A stretch of DNA of 64,000 bases from Owenia fusiformis (lineage: Eukaryota > Annelida > Polychaeta > Sabellida > Oweniidae): positions 14,148,931 through 14,212,930 of the forward strand of contig CAIIXF020000003.1 in the NCBI GenBank assembly GCA_903813345.2, in the 5' to 3' direction. The position numbers and the translations under genes are program-made. Shown here piece by piece: positions 25,750 to 36,579 of the stretch. Under the pieces are notes generated by a model. That model saw only the letters and a list, made by a program, of their open reading frames with translations, searched no databases and was not told where the DNA came from. The stretch's first letter is position 1. Each line of letters starts with the position of its first letter.

Positions 25750-27380
25750 ATACTTTGACATTTGAAGTAACTATTGATCAGATTTCGAATGAACGATATG
25801 TTTGAGATCTCCGAATTTTTCAATATTTTGACAAGATTCAAGACTCGTACCGGTGAGCTTAAACAGACGTATCCCTATATATAGTATTTCAAAAACACTC
25901 GTGTCTGTAGTATATTAATCGGAAGACCTTTTGTAACGTGGTCAAGCTCAATGGGTTCGTAGTGTACACAGGAGGCTGGATTCTTCTTGTTTTCATAATA
26001 ATTTTGCCCTTCATTTCTTGTACTTATCTAGGTTCTAAGTAGCAACATGGTATATCACTGCAATTTCAATGCCAAAAACAAATTTGAGTAAGTTAGTGAA
26101 CCGATCAGTAGTTAAAAAATAGGTGAAATGTGTATTTTTGCATTATGATGTGGTTCTATCAATATCTTCTTGATTCGTCAAGGTCACTCCTGTTCCCGAC
26201 TCTTACATACCCCGTCATATATGCAGGCTTGTATACTGACATTTACAGCACAATCGGGTCATAAATTGGTCCCACCAGGCCCACATAGATATATTATTAT
26301 TTAATGCATACAAGGGTGAAATGAGGGCAGACATATGTGTAACAATATGGAGAATTGATTGATCGATCCTCAAATAGACTCTGAAAGGACATAGCAAAGG
26401 AACAAGAGTTGCGTTCGGATACAACTTCTATCAAAACAATGCCAAAGTTATACCAGAAACTATTAGTTGATATAACCGACACCTTGTATGAAGAACCGGT
26501 ACAATTCAAACAGAAACCTGTAATCTTAGAAAATAAACCCGATGATCCATAAACACTGGATTAATCTACCGTCGTAATAAACTAGCTCTATTATCAATGG
26601 CTGGAGATTCAGTTACAACACCTATACCTGTTTTAATCACAAATGCATTTGCCCGTCGGGAATGAAATAGTGTGGGCAATGAACGAAACACTATCAAAAC
26701 AAATCCCTTTGAAATGCAATACTTTTCAAGAGAGGGTTGCCATGATTGTCCGTTAGATTCAGCTCTGCGACTCTAGTATCCAAAGAAAATTTGCAATATT
26801 CCCTTTAAGGTCCATACCCTGTCATGTAATCAATCCAACAACAACATCGAACAAGCAACATCGAACAACAGACCAATGCCTGTGGCCTATCCCTACAAAT
26901 CTCCCGAGGAACGTAATACAAGGACACATATAAGGAGATACAAACCAGCAGTGTGCTCACAATCATGGAAATATATGGGAAGTTTGACATCCTAAGACAG
27001 CATCTATATGGCAAAGTACCCCACTTTTCCTCCAACAAGTCATAAAATATACCATATGATTTATAAAATCTTTTAGCTATCCATAGTATATAGCTGTATA
27101 CTCAGGAAATGAGGACATAAAAAACGAATCGAATGCCTTAAACGTCTTGGGTAAACTCTTTGTGGAATCCTAGTTATAAATTGCTGCTCTTTTGATGTTA
27201 CGTATTTTCTTCTTGAGATCTAATATTTTCACCTTGACCGTTGCCAATTCGCTTAATTTCCCGAGGGTCCGTACCTTTGGCATTTAATGTCAAGACTTTA
27301 ACGTATTTTTCATTGGCTACTGGCAAAGTTTCATTTTGAGGAAAGGATAAAATAACAAAGCCCTGGTTATTCGTTACTCC
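25750..27380. other. Intronic sequence with no recognisable feature
   Basis: Frames of 69-77 codons at 26.2-27.0 kb lack family resemblance. No repeat structure found. Confidence 0.4.
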
Positions 27381-27386
27381 TTGTTT

Positions 27387-27613
27387 AAGGCCCCCTCACA
27401 TACGAACGATTGCACCAAACGCAGTCTTCTGGCGATTGGGAACGTAAACATGCGATCGCGAACTGAAGCACATGCTTCTGAAGCTTTCCGAGGGGGTTCT
27501 TACATATACGAACACCCCAACTACAACGTACGCGTACTAATGGGAATGAATTTTACTCAATTCCTATTCGCAAGACTGCGCTTCGTTCATATGTTCATAT
27601 GTGAGGGGGCCTT
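27387..27613. mobile_element. MITE-like element with AAGGCCCCCTCACATA ends
   Basis: The first 23 bases (aaggccccctcacatacgaa...) match the reverse complement of the last 23 at about 21-22 positions. TTTA strings occur next to both ends and may be the target duplication. The interior is GC-richer than its surroundings and has only an incidental 83-codon frame. Non-autonomous DNA transposon inferred. Confidence 0.75.
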
Positions 27614-27630
27614 TACACATAGATACACGT

Positions 27631-27806
27631 AGATTACACATATCAGCTATTGTCCAGCGAGGTACCATTATGAAAACATGATGGCTAATAAGTCACAATT
27701 AAAGCAGTCTCATTGGGAAATCACCTATCTGACAGGGTCTCACTAAATCGAGGTGCGTATTAATAAACATTAAGCAAATTGTTTCCCAGGGTTGTTCGAG
27801 TATCAC
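27631..27806 (+). repeat. Dispersed repeat, family B copy 1
   Basis: Shares ordered blocks with 30850-31008: agattacacatatcagctat, gtaccattatga, ctcattgggaaa, gaggtgcgtattaataaaca, ttaagcaaattg and cagggttgttcga. Both copies are in the same orientation and clearly diverged. Confidence 0.6.
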
Positions 27807-28192
27807 AAATCCATATCTTAGAACTACATTGAGCATGGGGAATCTCTTTGTCCTTGTATCATGAAACTATTTTAATCACGGCCGTTTCCAGTTAGTTACA
27901 GAAATCATACTGATATTCATCGCACCTCTGTTCTCACGACAGCCAATAGCTGATTGAAATTGCAATGGTATACCATGATCATCTTCGACTTCCAAGATGT
28001 TTTAATATATAAATATAGGATTTTATTTGTACTGATGCCCTTTAATTAAGGGCCAAACGTACATCCAACATACAATTTTCAATAACAGTAAAAATAGCAA
28101 TAAAGTAAAGAAAATAGGATTACATTCTTCAAATGGCATATAAAATGTTACTTTGATATACGCATACTGCCTCTTCCAATCATTAGATAATA

Positions 28193-28454
28193 CAGTGGCG
28201 GATTCGGGGGGGCATGTCCCCCCCCCCCCCTAAGTTGGGCCCAGAGTAAAAAAAGTGAGCCCAAAATTGGACAAAAAAGGGCCTTGAGGTCCAAAAAAGT
28301 GGACCTTTTTGATCATTACTAGGCCTTCTAAGGCCTTATTTTTTAAATTCAGGCCAATTTTTGAAGAAAATGGGCCCCAAAATTTCAAATCTTTTTTTCT
28401 CTGACGGAAATTTGCCCCCCCCCCCCCCCTTATTGGTTCCTGGATCCGCAACTG
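28193..28454. mobile_element. Homopolymer-flanked MITE-like element with CAGTGGCGGATYC ends
   Basis: Starts cagtggcggattcgggg and ends ggatccgcaactg, imperfect inverted ends of about 13 bp. Inside each end is a C run. The middle holds ggcc-rich local inverted repeats (ggccttgaggtcc, ggccttctaaggcc). No coding potential beyond incidental minus-strand frames. Confidence 0.6.
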
Positions 28455-29440
28455 CAATACATGTATGAATACTTGTATATATGAAGTTTGAGCAACAGAA
28501 ACTTTGTGAATCGAGATGTACCATGATGGCATTCATTCAATATCACGGGGATCATAATTAAGGATAGTCATCTCTTATAGAACTAATTATCGCACCTATC
28601 ATCAAACTAAAACAAGTGAAGACTTTAAAAGGGAATGGAATATTCTACACGTAATTATATAAAATAGCTAGAATATGTCACACATTGGTAAATGCTGATT
28701 AATTACGATGATTGATATGTACACTGATTATATTTCACTAAGTAATTGGATTTGTAGCAACTGTTCGTCTACATAACTAAAGTGATTTCTTATTTCACTT
28801 GGTCCATTACAAAAAATTTTCAAATTCTAGTTATCCTCAGTTCAGGAGTCATAGATAAACAGATATGACAATTTTTTAATGAACAATATCAAAATAGAAA
28901 AACTAAATATTTTCGATATTTTGAGAATTAAATTGAAGTGTACTGAAGGTGTCGTTACCGGTTGAGATGGTCGATCAAAAGAAGCATCGGGGATTTGACC
29001 AAGATTGTTATTACCATACGTAAAATTGAAGATTTAATCGTGATATTTTTCCATATTTTCAGAATTGAAATGATGTCATTACCTGTTGGGATATAATTCT
29101 TTTTGGTAGCATTTTAGACACGTGTTATCGATAACCGTTTAGCGTACATACAAAGGACTATGGTTAATTGTCTATTTTTGTCTGATAACATCACTTATTT
29201 ATATGTCTACTATGAAAAGCATAGGTTAGCAATCAAGCGGGGCCAATCCCGATAAGTGGCTATGAGATTATAAACGCATATTTTTAGAAGAGGGTTCAAA
29301 TTCAGATACACCCCCTCGGGTATAACCCTGTTATATCGGATTGCTTCTTGCCTCTTCCTTTTGGTTTACATTCATCAAAATGACGTAACATAATCAATAG
29401 TAAATTATGACACGCAAATTGATTTTTATGTCATCACCAT
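28455..29440. other. Intronic sequence; weak internal duplication
   Basis: A tattttgagaattaaattga plus gtcgttaccggttgagatgg block near 28916-28971 is echoed at about 29055-29099, suggesting an old partial duplication. Otherwise featureless. Confidence 0.4.
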
Positions 29441-29444
29441 AAGT

Positions 29445-29585
29445 GACTGTTATAGGCTCCATCTTTTTTGTGGATGGTGTTCGGCATTCGGCGGTTGGTG
29501 TTTGGCGTGCGGTGATTTGCGTTTGGCGTCTGTAACAAATGGCAGGTGGTGACATTTTGCATGTCAATGCCTTGTTAAATTTGAA
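29445..29585 (-). repeat. Dispersed repeat with ACGCCAAAC motifs, family C copy 1
   Basis: On the minus strand it reads acaaggcattgacatgcaaa, atgtcaccacctgccatttg, several cgccaaac/cgaacacc repeats, then ccacaaaaaagatggagcct. The same order occurs at 36440-36545 and 51893-52012 on the plus strand. Non-coding. Confidence 0.65.
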
Positions 29586-29589
29586 TTTA

Positions 29590-30845
29590 CGTCGTTCTGC
29601 TTTCAGATGGCAATATCTTTCAAAATCCTTCACATTATATATGAGTCGGATGTTATAACATTCAATGTAGCGTGCCTACATAAATATCGAGAGTGAGAAT
29701 ATGGACTAAGTATTTCCAAAAATCAGGGCCTAAAGGACCTGAGGGTGGGCCTATGAGTATTTCAATAATTTGACCTGTACCTTTTTTAAAAAACGAAAAA
29801 AAAGAGTTTGCGTGTCTGAAATGCAATATTTGTGGGTTCCCAAGGTTTCAGTCGCTCAAATCTCATAAGACACAATTGTAAGCGACGACGGGTATCGAAC
29901 GAAACACAGGCAAATTCTTTTGAAATCAGACAGTCTATTATGTAAAAGGATATTGCTAAGTTTTAATCATCGGATACCAGAAATAATACTTCCTTAACGG
30001 TACTCGCCATTGTCTCAATCGTTTCCTCGTTCCTGGATGATATGGGGACGTTTTAGTGCACAACACCTGGAAATCAGAACAAAATCCGACGAACAACAAG
30101 AAACCAAAGCCAGTCCAATAATTTTTAGTATATCATTTCAAAGGTCCACTTATTAGGGACACAATTAGAAATGTAATGAATATAACAAAGATGAACCAAG
30201 AATGAAAACACTCATGCGAATAGAAACAGTAGCAAAGGAATGGTACATACACGATCAGGATCAAATAAGCATTGACACCGCAGTAACGGATTGTTTAGAA
30301 AGGATCTAAAACAACATCCAAAAATCAAATTTGCCGGCTATTTCCCTCGATGAATTCGGCCATCCTGTTCTTCAAATCGTTCTGATTTAGGCTATCATTG
30401 GCTATCATTAATAGTCGTGGTATATATTGCGGTAGTTATCAACGAATATTAGAACATAAAAGGACAATTATGCGTATTTACAAAGGCATTGGGTGAACTC
30501 TACACTTCCTCCAGGCAATCACTGGGGATCAGACTGATTAGATGAAACGCTCTCCTTGGATCAACATGGCCACATTTCCAATGACAGAATGATTTCGAAT
30601 GATTTCGGAGTTTACCAATTTTATCACTTTCAAGATTTTTCAACACCATCTTTGACAGCAACTTCATGTTCGCGAGCTCGGTCCTAAAATGGAGTTACAT
30701 TTTCGTTTGTAATTATCGAGTCGACTTTTACTGCGATCGTCATCAATTTGCCTCATTTGAAAAGATATGATCTTGTTTTATCAGAAAATGATCAAATTCC
30801 CCCGTGTGCTGTTAGTGCATTATCCCTTATTATATGTTCAATTAT
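29590..30845. other. Intronic sequence with no recognisable feature
   Basis: No frames above noise, arrays or inverted ends noted. Confidence 0.4.
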
Positions 30846-30849
30846 ACCG

Positions 30850-31008
30850 TAGATTAAGCATATTAGCCATTGTCTTTAAACGTACCATTATGAGATCTAT
30901 GTAAGTGATCTCATTGGGAAAATTCTATATAGTGACACGATGTTATTTAGTTGAGGTGTGTATTATTAAACATTAAACAAATTGTCATCCAGGGTCGTTC
31001 GAACATCA
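30850..31008 (+). repeat. Dispersed repeat, family B copy 2
   Basis: Same-orientation diverged partner of 27631-27806, including gtaccattatgag, tctcattgggaaaa, gaggtgtgtattattaaaca and ccagggtcgttcgaa. Confidence 0.6.
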
Positions 31009-31009
31009 T

Positions 31010-32560
31010 TAATCGTAATTTAATTTTGACTCTAATAGTCTAATGGTTCATTTCTTTCTGGTTTTATTGACATATTTACTGAGTGTTCTTTTGGAAATGT
31101 CAATATCCTCTTTAAACCCGTAAACTTGAAGTCCCTTTTGGACTTATTCAAGCCTGTTCATATTTGGCGATTTAAAAAAATGATCAAAGTCATAAATTAA
31201 CTATTTTTTTTATTAAGGAACTAAAGTAAGATTCATATGTCGACAGGCCTTCCAATGAAAAGTATAGGTTGGATGGGATTGTGTTATACAACTATCATAG
31301 TCACGACCGACAAATTTAGTAAGGATATCTCATGAAGTGCGGCCATGCTGAATGGTTCGTATTTATCGGTTGTGAAAGAGATTCTCTCACCAAGCAACGC
31401 GTTAAATGTAAGAATTAGATAATGTGATATAAGAATACAGTTGATATCCATACATAATCCATCTCTATCTACCAATGTATTACATATGACTGAAGGGATA
31501 CACTACTATAATTTAACGCACAAATATACAATGTCAAGTATCCCCTATTATGTATCAACCTTTCAAGAATCAGTATCATAATCCTAATAGACTATATTGG
31601 GCATCCCATTTATACAAAATATGCCCCTAAGCGTATGAACCCTCTTACTATTCCAATTCTCCTTTTTCTTGTAATAGTGCTTATCAAAACCTCTAACTGA
31701 CATACTATAAATACATATTTGAAGTTAAAATGGGTTAACAAATTTTCAAGCACAATCCTGCAGCTCCTTTTTATAAACCAATTTCAATGCGATCGATTTG
31801 TAGCTTCCAGATACCAGATCTTAACAAATAATTTTCTATTATACTTCGATAAAAAACATAGCTTTGGGTACTCCACCCCTCTCTCTCTCTCCCTCTCTAC
31901 TCCTTTTCATTGTTGGATTCTATATATATAGTTAGATAAGTAAGACACACAAGTTCAATAATGCCCCGTTACGTAGTACTGGGCGTAGAAACGTACTCGC
32001 ATGTTATGAAACTTGAATCTGTTTTTGCACATAGGCCATACATTTATTATGCACCTACGGTGAAGTCAATCATAGAATTCTAATATCTGGATTAATTCCA
32101 GCTACTGGGGTTTCTTGGGAGTCAATATTTTTAGAATTGAATTTCTAGAAATGCATCCATTGATATCCTGTTGGGATAGTCGCCATATCGTAGCAATTTA
32201 GGCGTGTGTCGGCGTATTAGTGCATATATTGAATTTTAGTATATCTAAACTAAACAGGTTTGATAAATTGGCACTCTTTCCTCAATAAGCTATCATCGGA
32301 TGCCACATCAAATGCAACTAAAAATTATGTAACCCATTACAGATTTAATATTCAAGCCTCTTAAAATCTCATGAAACGCGATTTAGCGAGATATCATTGG
32401 CTAATATTGGCTAGATATATATTACTTTATTACAAGAAAAAAGTAGTGTATTTAATAAGAGACTGTGATATTGCCAAGAAGACACTTTGATTTAAGCAAA
32501 CATACAGTATCATTTGTAAAAGCCTTTTGCTGTCTCATCGAGGTGCGTAGTTATTTTTGA
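31010..32560. other. Intronic sequence with no recognisable feature
   Basis: A short CT-rich run at about 31877-31910 and a TA run follow one another; otherwise nothing recognised. Confidence 0.4.
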
Positions 32561-32563
32561 ATG

Positions 32564-32802
32564 TAGTAAGTTTAGTTTAGTTTATTTAATTATTTATAGT
32601 GGCCAGTCTTACAATTCAATAAAATATAAAAAAAAATAATTACAACTTTACCCAGCCCACCTTGGGCAATATTAACCACTGTTAACAATAGGAAATGCAA
32701 AATTAATACACGAAAATCAATGTAACTGGGCACTTCTGGGATTTCTGATTGAATCCCGCAGCACTGACTGAAACAGATAAAATACAAATTAAAGTGACAC
32801 AT
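32564..32802 (-). mobile_element. Likely non-LTR retrotransposon 3' end, minus strand
   Basis: On the minus strand this segment ends with ttgaattgtaagactggcc, actataaataattaaataaa, then repeated aaact-type bases. The same tail closes the segment at 54355-54660 on the plus strand, where the sequence upstream differs. A shared 3' terminus with divergent upstream sequence and a simple repeated tail fits 5'-truncated LINE copies. The 70-codon frame here has no recognised domain. Confidence 0.5.
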
Positions 32803-32888
32803 CTGGGTTCTTATAAGTGCAATATCAAGTTCGCATGTACTGTATCATCATATCACCATATATATATTGCGATGTGGAATTGAGCTAT

Positions 32889-33004
32889 GAATTTGACCTT
32901 GACCATTTGCGAGCTTTATACACGTAGCGTGCTAATATCAATCGTGAGTGCCACGTGAATTTGACCTTGACCGTTTGCGACCTTTATACACGTAGCGTGC
33001 TAAT
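32889..33004 (+). repeat. Two-copy tandem repeat, 68 bp offset
   Basis: gaatttgaccttgaccattt followed by gcgagctttatacacgtagc and gtgctaat (32889-32936) recurs nearly unchanged at 32957-33004. Confidence 0.85.
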
Positions 33005-33009
33005 GCTCT

Positions 33010-33590
33010 TGTTCAAAGAGGCCTCGATGAGTCCCATTGACCAAAGTAGGACTCTCGATGGACTTTGTTGATAAACATTCCATGGTGGGGGCTAAACGAG
33101 TCCCATCGAGTTCAGCTGTGTCCTATCGAGCCTAAATCAATAAGATATTCCGAAAACGGGATCATTCATCCCCAAGACTTCATTGGGCTATATGGGCTGC
33201 TTTCAAATTACTTTAGACCTCACTGGACTGAGTAACTTCATGGGACTCTGTGAGGCAAAGTCCCATGGAATCCCACGTGGTCTCACACAATATTAAGACC
33301 ATAGGTGTTCAAACGTTCCCCGATTGGTGCTTGTTGGGCTTCGGTCATCTGACAGATAAATAGTCACGTGATCACTTAGACAAATATTCCCATGGATCAC
33401 CGCATCATATGGTTAAACGAAGATTCAAAGTAGAAACACTGCAGCAATACAAGGTACTTTTGGTAAGATAGTTTTTGACAAATAGGAAAACCGGTGAGTT
33501 TACTTTCTGACCTCATTAGGTTAATGTTTGTTATCGTTCGTTTAAGTGCGAGAGATCATAGAGATATACAAATCTCTTGTTAACTGTTGC
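33010..33590. other. Intronic sequence with scattered cccat/gagtccc motifs
   Basis: Between 33025 and 33290 the strings gagtcccat, actctcgatggact, catgggactc and gtcccatgg recur in both orientations without a clean period. This may be a decayed repeat; nothing coding is seen. Confidence 0.35.
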
Positions 33591-33600
33591 TTTTTATTGC

Positions 33601-34345
33601 CTCATTATCAGGTGGCCAAGGATTATTTGTAAAACAAATAAAATTGAGCAAAAATATTTAGGTTTTAGAATGACGTTTCTAAGTGCACCAAAGTGTTATA
33701 TGGATATATCATGTTTAACCCCATGGGTCCAAAACAATAATTGTATATATATATAGGAGCATATTACTGTAGAGAAAAAAACTTTTTGTATTTATTTTCC
33801 ATTATCAGGTGGCCAAGGATTATTTGTAAAACAAATAAAATTGAGCAAAAATATTTAGGTTTTAGAATGACGTTTCTAAGTGCACCAAAGTGTTATATGG
33901 ATATATCATGTTTAACCCCAAGGGTCCAAAATAAAGATTGTATATAATATAGGAGCTTATTACTGTAGAGAAAAAAACTTTTTGTATTTATTTTCCATTA
34001 TCAGGTGGCCAAGGATTATTTGTTAAACAAATAAAATTGAGCAAAAATATTTAGGTTTTAGAATGACGTTTCTAAGTGCACCAAAGTGTTATATGGATAT
34101 ATCATGTTTAACCCCAAGGGTCCAAAATAAAGATTGTTTATAATATAGAAACATATTACTGTAAAGAAAAAACGTTGGTATTTATTTTCCATTATTAGGT
34201 GACCAAGGATTATTTGTAAAACAAATTAAATTAAATCGAGCAAAATTTATTATTAAGTTGTAGATTAATGTTTCTTAGTGCACGAACGTGTCATATGGAT
34301 ACCCTGTTTAGCCCTAAGGATCCAAAATAATAATTATATAGGAAC
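33601..34345 (+). repeat. 196 bp tandem array, about 3.8 copies
   Basis: Units start at 33611, 33808, 34004 and 34199 (spacing 197, 196, 195) with ggtggccaaggattatttgt, then aaaattgagcaaaaatattt, gaatgacgtttctaagtgca and a tgtttaacccc block. Copies 2 and 3 are almost identical; copy 4 is clearly diverged. No frame is conserved. Confidence 0.9.
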
Positions 34346-34372
34346 ATATCACGACATGGATCAGAAGCTTAT

Positions 34373-34734
34373 TTAAGGATGTTCCCTGGTCAGATAGGAA
34401 AATATTCAATAGTATTTAACTTTTTCTCAAAAATGGTTTTCTGGGATTCTCACGGGCAACAAAGAATATTAAAACTTTAAAAACCATATGTTAGTGTGCT
34501 TTTTTCTGAGCAAGAGGCCTCTAAAGTGTCAATATTTGACAAAAGTGGGCGTGGCACTTTCTCATTGAAACCCATGTTAAAAATCAGGTTTTCACCCCAA
34601 AACACACTTTTGAATATTTAACTTTTTCTTAAACTCACAGAAACACTTAGTTATGCTATGTACTTCACATTTTGAAAAGAAAAATTAGGGGTTGGTGTTC
34701 ATCGTTTTCAACTTCGTCCAGGGAACATCCTTAA
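34373..34734. mobile_element. MITE with perfect 17 bp TIRs bounded by TTAA
   Basis: Begins TTAAGGATGTTCCCTGG and ends CCAGGGAACATCCTTAA, a perfect inverted match. The outer TTAA on both sides would suit a TTAA target site, as in piggyBac-like elements, but TTAA here could simply be part of the TIR. The 362 bp interior has internally repeated gaatatttaactttttct sequence and no transposase. Confidence 0.8.
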
Positions 34735-34807
34735 GCGAAAGTTCACTGGCTCCATCAAAATAATTGAATAGTATTTGTATAACGACATTTCGTATTTGGT
34801 AGCAGGC

Positions 34808-34990
34808 CCCGTAGCCAGGATTTACCAGGGGGAGCGGTTTTACCAAGGGGGAGTTTTTGCCAAGTTTTTGCCAAGGGGGGAGGTTTTTGCAAAAAATCAT
34901 GCGAAAAGTGCTCAGAATGGTGAAAAACTGCGTGATTTTGAACTAATTTTTGGTCGCTTCCGCCGCCCCCCCCCCCCCCCTGGCTACGGG
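34808..34990 (+). mobile_element. Poly-C-bounded MITE, family A copy 2, 12 bp perfect TIRs
   Basis: CCCGTAGCCAGG at 34808-34819 is the exact inverse of CCTGGCTACGGG at 34979-34990. Inside are aaaagtgctcagaatggtg and aaaactgcgtgattttgaac, shared with 20433-20608. It starts about 75 bp after the preceding MITE. Open frames on both strands are incidental. Confidence 0.8.
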
Positions 34991-34994
34991 TTGT

Positions 34995-35410
34995 ATCAAA
35001 AATGATACGAATATTACCCTTGGGGTCCCAAAAGTTAATTGAAAATTGAAACAAGAAAAATGAGTGATGATGACATTGACTATCAAACTTCAGTCAAGTT
35101 TAAGGTGTCTTCCCTAATAACTCATTAAATGATGAAGCCTTTTCTGATTGTTATTTTAATTCAGAACTGAGCTCTGTTTTCCCAAGGGTACCATTGATAA
35201 TCGTCTATAGACCAAAAAAGGTCGATGATGACATTTTAATAGCATTCTTTAGTTCATCGTGTCTTACCTAAAATGTCATTAAAAGTCAAGCATTTTAGAA
35301 GGTTATTGCAGTAGTAAATTGACTCGTGCCTTACACTCCTTAGGGTTTTAAGTAATAATTTGAAACCTCGAAAGAAAATTATACCATGAGAAACAAAACA
35401 ACTGGTTCTA
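34995..35410. other. Intronic sequence with no firm feature
   Basis: Contains one actcattaaatgatgaagcc motif at about 35118 that resembles the degenerate repeat at 36.6-37.9 kb. Confidence 0.35.
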
Positions 35411-35413
35411 CTT

Positions 35414-36175
35414 TACAGGGTTACCCAAAACCAGAACCAACACAATTGTAATAGTTTCTCCAATAGTTGTACAATCTACATTTCATTACTCTGACTCTAT
35501 TGTTGTACACTTTGTCGTAGACGCTCCAAGAACGAGGCTATTTAGCAGCGAATTTGTTTTCAGACAAAATTGAAAATGAGCCGGACTTTTTGAATGGTGT
35601 CCTGCTTTGCTGATGAAGCTCACTTTTTACTCAATGGGCAGGTAATTGTGACAACAACATTTTCTAGAGATAAGTATTACCAGATGAAGTTGTCCCACAC
35701 AGAGATATACAGTCCATCTTGGTAGCAGTCAGTAAGCATGTGACTCTTAGTTTGAAGATCAGAGTGGTAAGGCTGTTACCGTCAACAGTGACTATTACAT
35801 TGTAGTCACGATGAAATTCACATGACAGCACTAGGGAGACGACGTGGTCTCAGCTCCAACTCATATCTCTAATCGATGAATTAAACTGGTAACACATGGG
35901 CTTCAAATTCACCTGATCTCAGCCCCCCCCCCTGACTCTTACCTGTGTGCCTATTTAAAAGACATTGCATATTCAAATCACCCAATTTCATGCACTGAAA
36001 GAAGACATCTTAAATAAAATCGCAACGATATCAAGGGAAAAGTGCATTCGAATGATCAATAATTTTGCCAGACGTATTTAAGTGTTTTTCAGCGCTGAGG
36101 CCATCATCTAGGGCATATCCTATAAGCAGTCCCAAATCTATACTGTCGAGTGAAAAAATGCTGGGTCACCCTGTA
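35414..36175 (+). mobile_element. Decayed IS630-Tc1-mariner transposon with TIRs and TA flanks
   Basis: The left end TACAGGGTTACCC and right end GGGTCACCCTGTA are inverse to each other with one mismatch, both bounded by TA. About 760 bp is shorter than the usual 1.2-1.4 kb, and the N-terminal DNA-binding part of the transposase is missing, so the element is internally deleted. The pseudogene inside is listed separately. Confidence 0.85.
35551..36110 (+). pseudogene. Transposase pseudogene, IS630-Tc1-mariner superfamily (C-terminal two thirds)
   Basis: Successive plus-strand frames give the catalytic core in order: DKIENEPDFLNGVLL (from 35563), FADEAHFLLNG (35606, first catalytic Asp in the family's sDEahF motif), FEDQSGKAVTVNSDYY (35751), DSTRETTW (35824, second Asp position), WASNSPDLSP (35897, the family's WPPRSPDLSP), DSYLCAYLKD (35934, third Asp of the DffLWgyLK motif), and LKEDILNKIATISRE to NFARRI (from 35995). 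Each block is shifted by one base relative to the previous one, so at least five frameshifts have accumulated. Normally such an enzyme cuts and pastes its own element at TA. Here it cannot be made. The N-terminal helix-turn-helix region is absent. Confidence 0.85.
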
Positions 36176-36439
36176 TTTGTAGCTATAGTTAACCGTGATT
36201 ATATTAAGATAAAAATGACTAAATTATACTATTTAAGTATATTTTAAGTATGCCTTTGCGTCGTTTGAAAAAAACAATTGCCAAGGGTAAAGTAATTGTC
36301 AAGCTTACATTACAAGTTCATTTAATGATAAAGAGTAAAGTAGCATTCTATATAATAAAAATGTTTATGTTCATTCAACAGTTACATGTATCTCGCGGGG
36401 CCGGAAAATTAATAATGGGAATAATTGTAAAACTAAACA

Positions 36440-36545
36440 TGCCATTAACATGCAAAATGTCACTACCTGCCATTTGATGCAGACGCCGTCGGCTGAACAC
36501 TTAACACCGTCCACAAAACAAGTCGGAGACTATAACGATGGCACC
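36440..36545 (+). repeat. Dispersed repeat, family C copy 2
   Basis: Contains gccattaacatgcaaaatgt, cactacctgccatttgatgc, agacgcc/gaacac motifs, then gtccacaaaacaagtcggag and actataac, in the same order as 29445-29585 (inverted) and 51893-52012. Confidence 0.65.
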
Positions 36546-36579
36546 ACCCCACATAAAAAATTGTCTTGTTCAGACTTAT

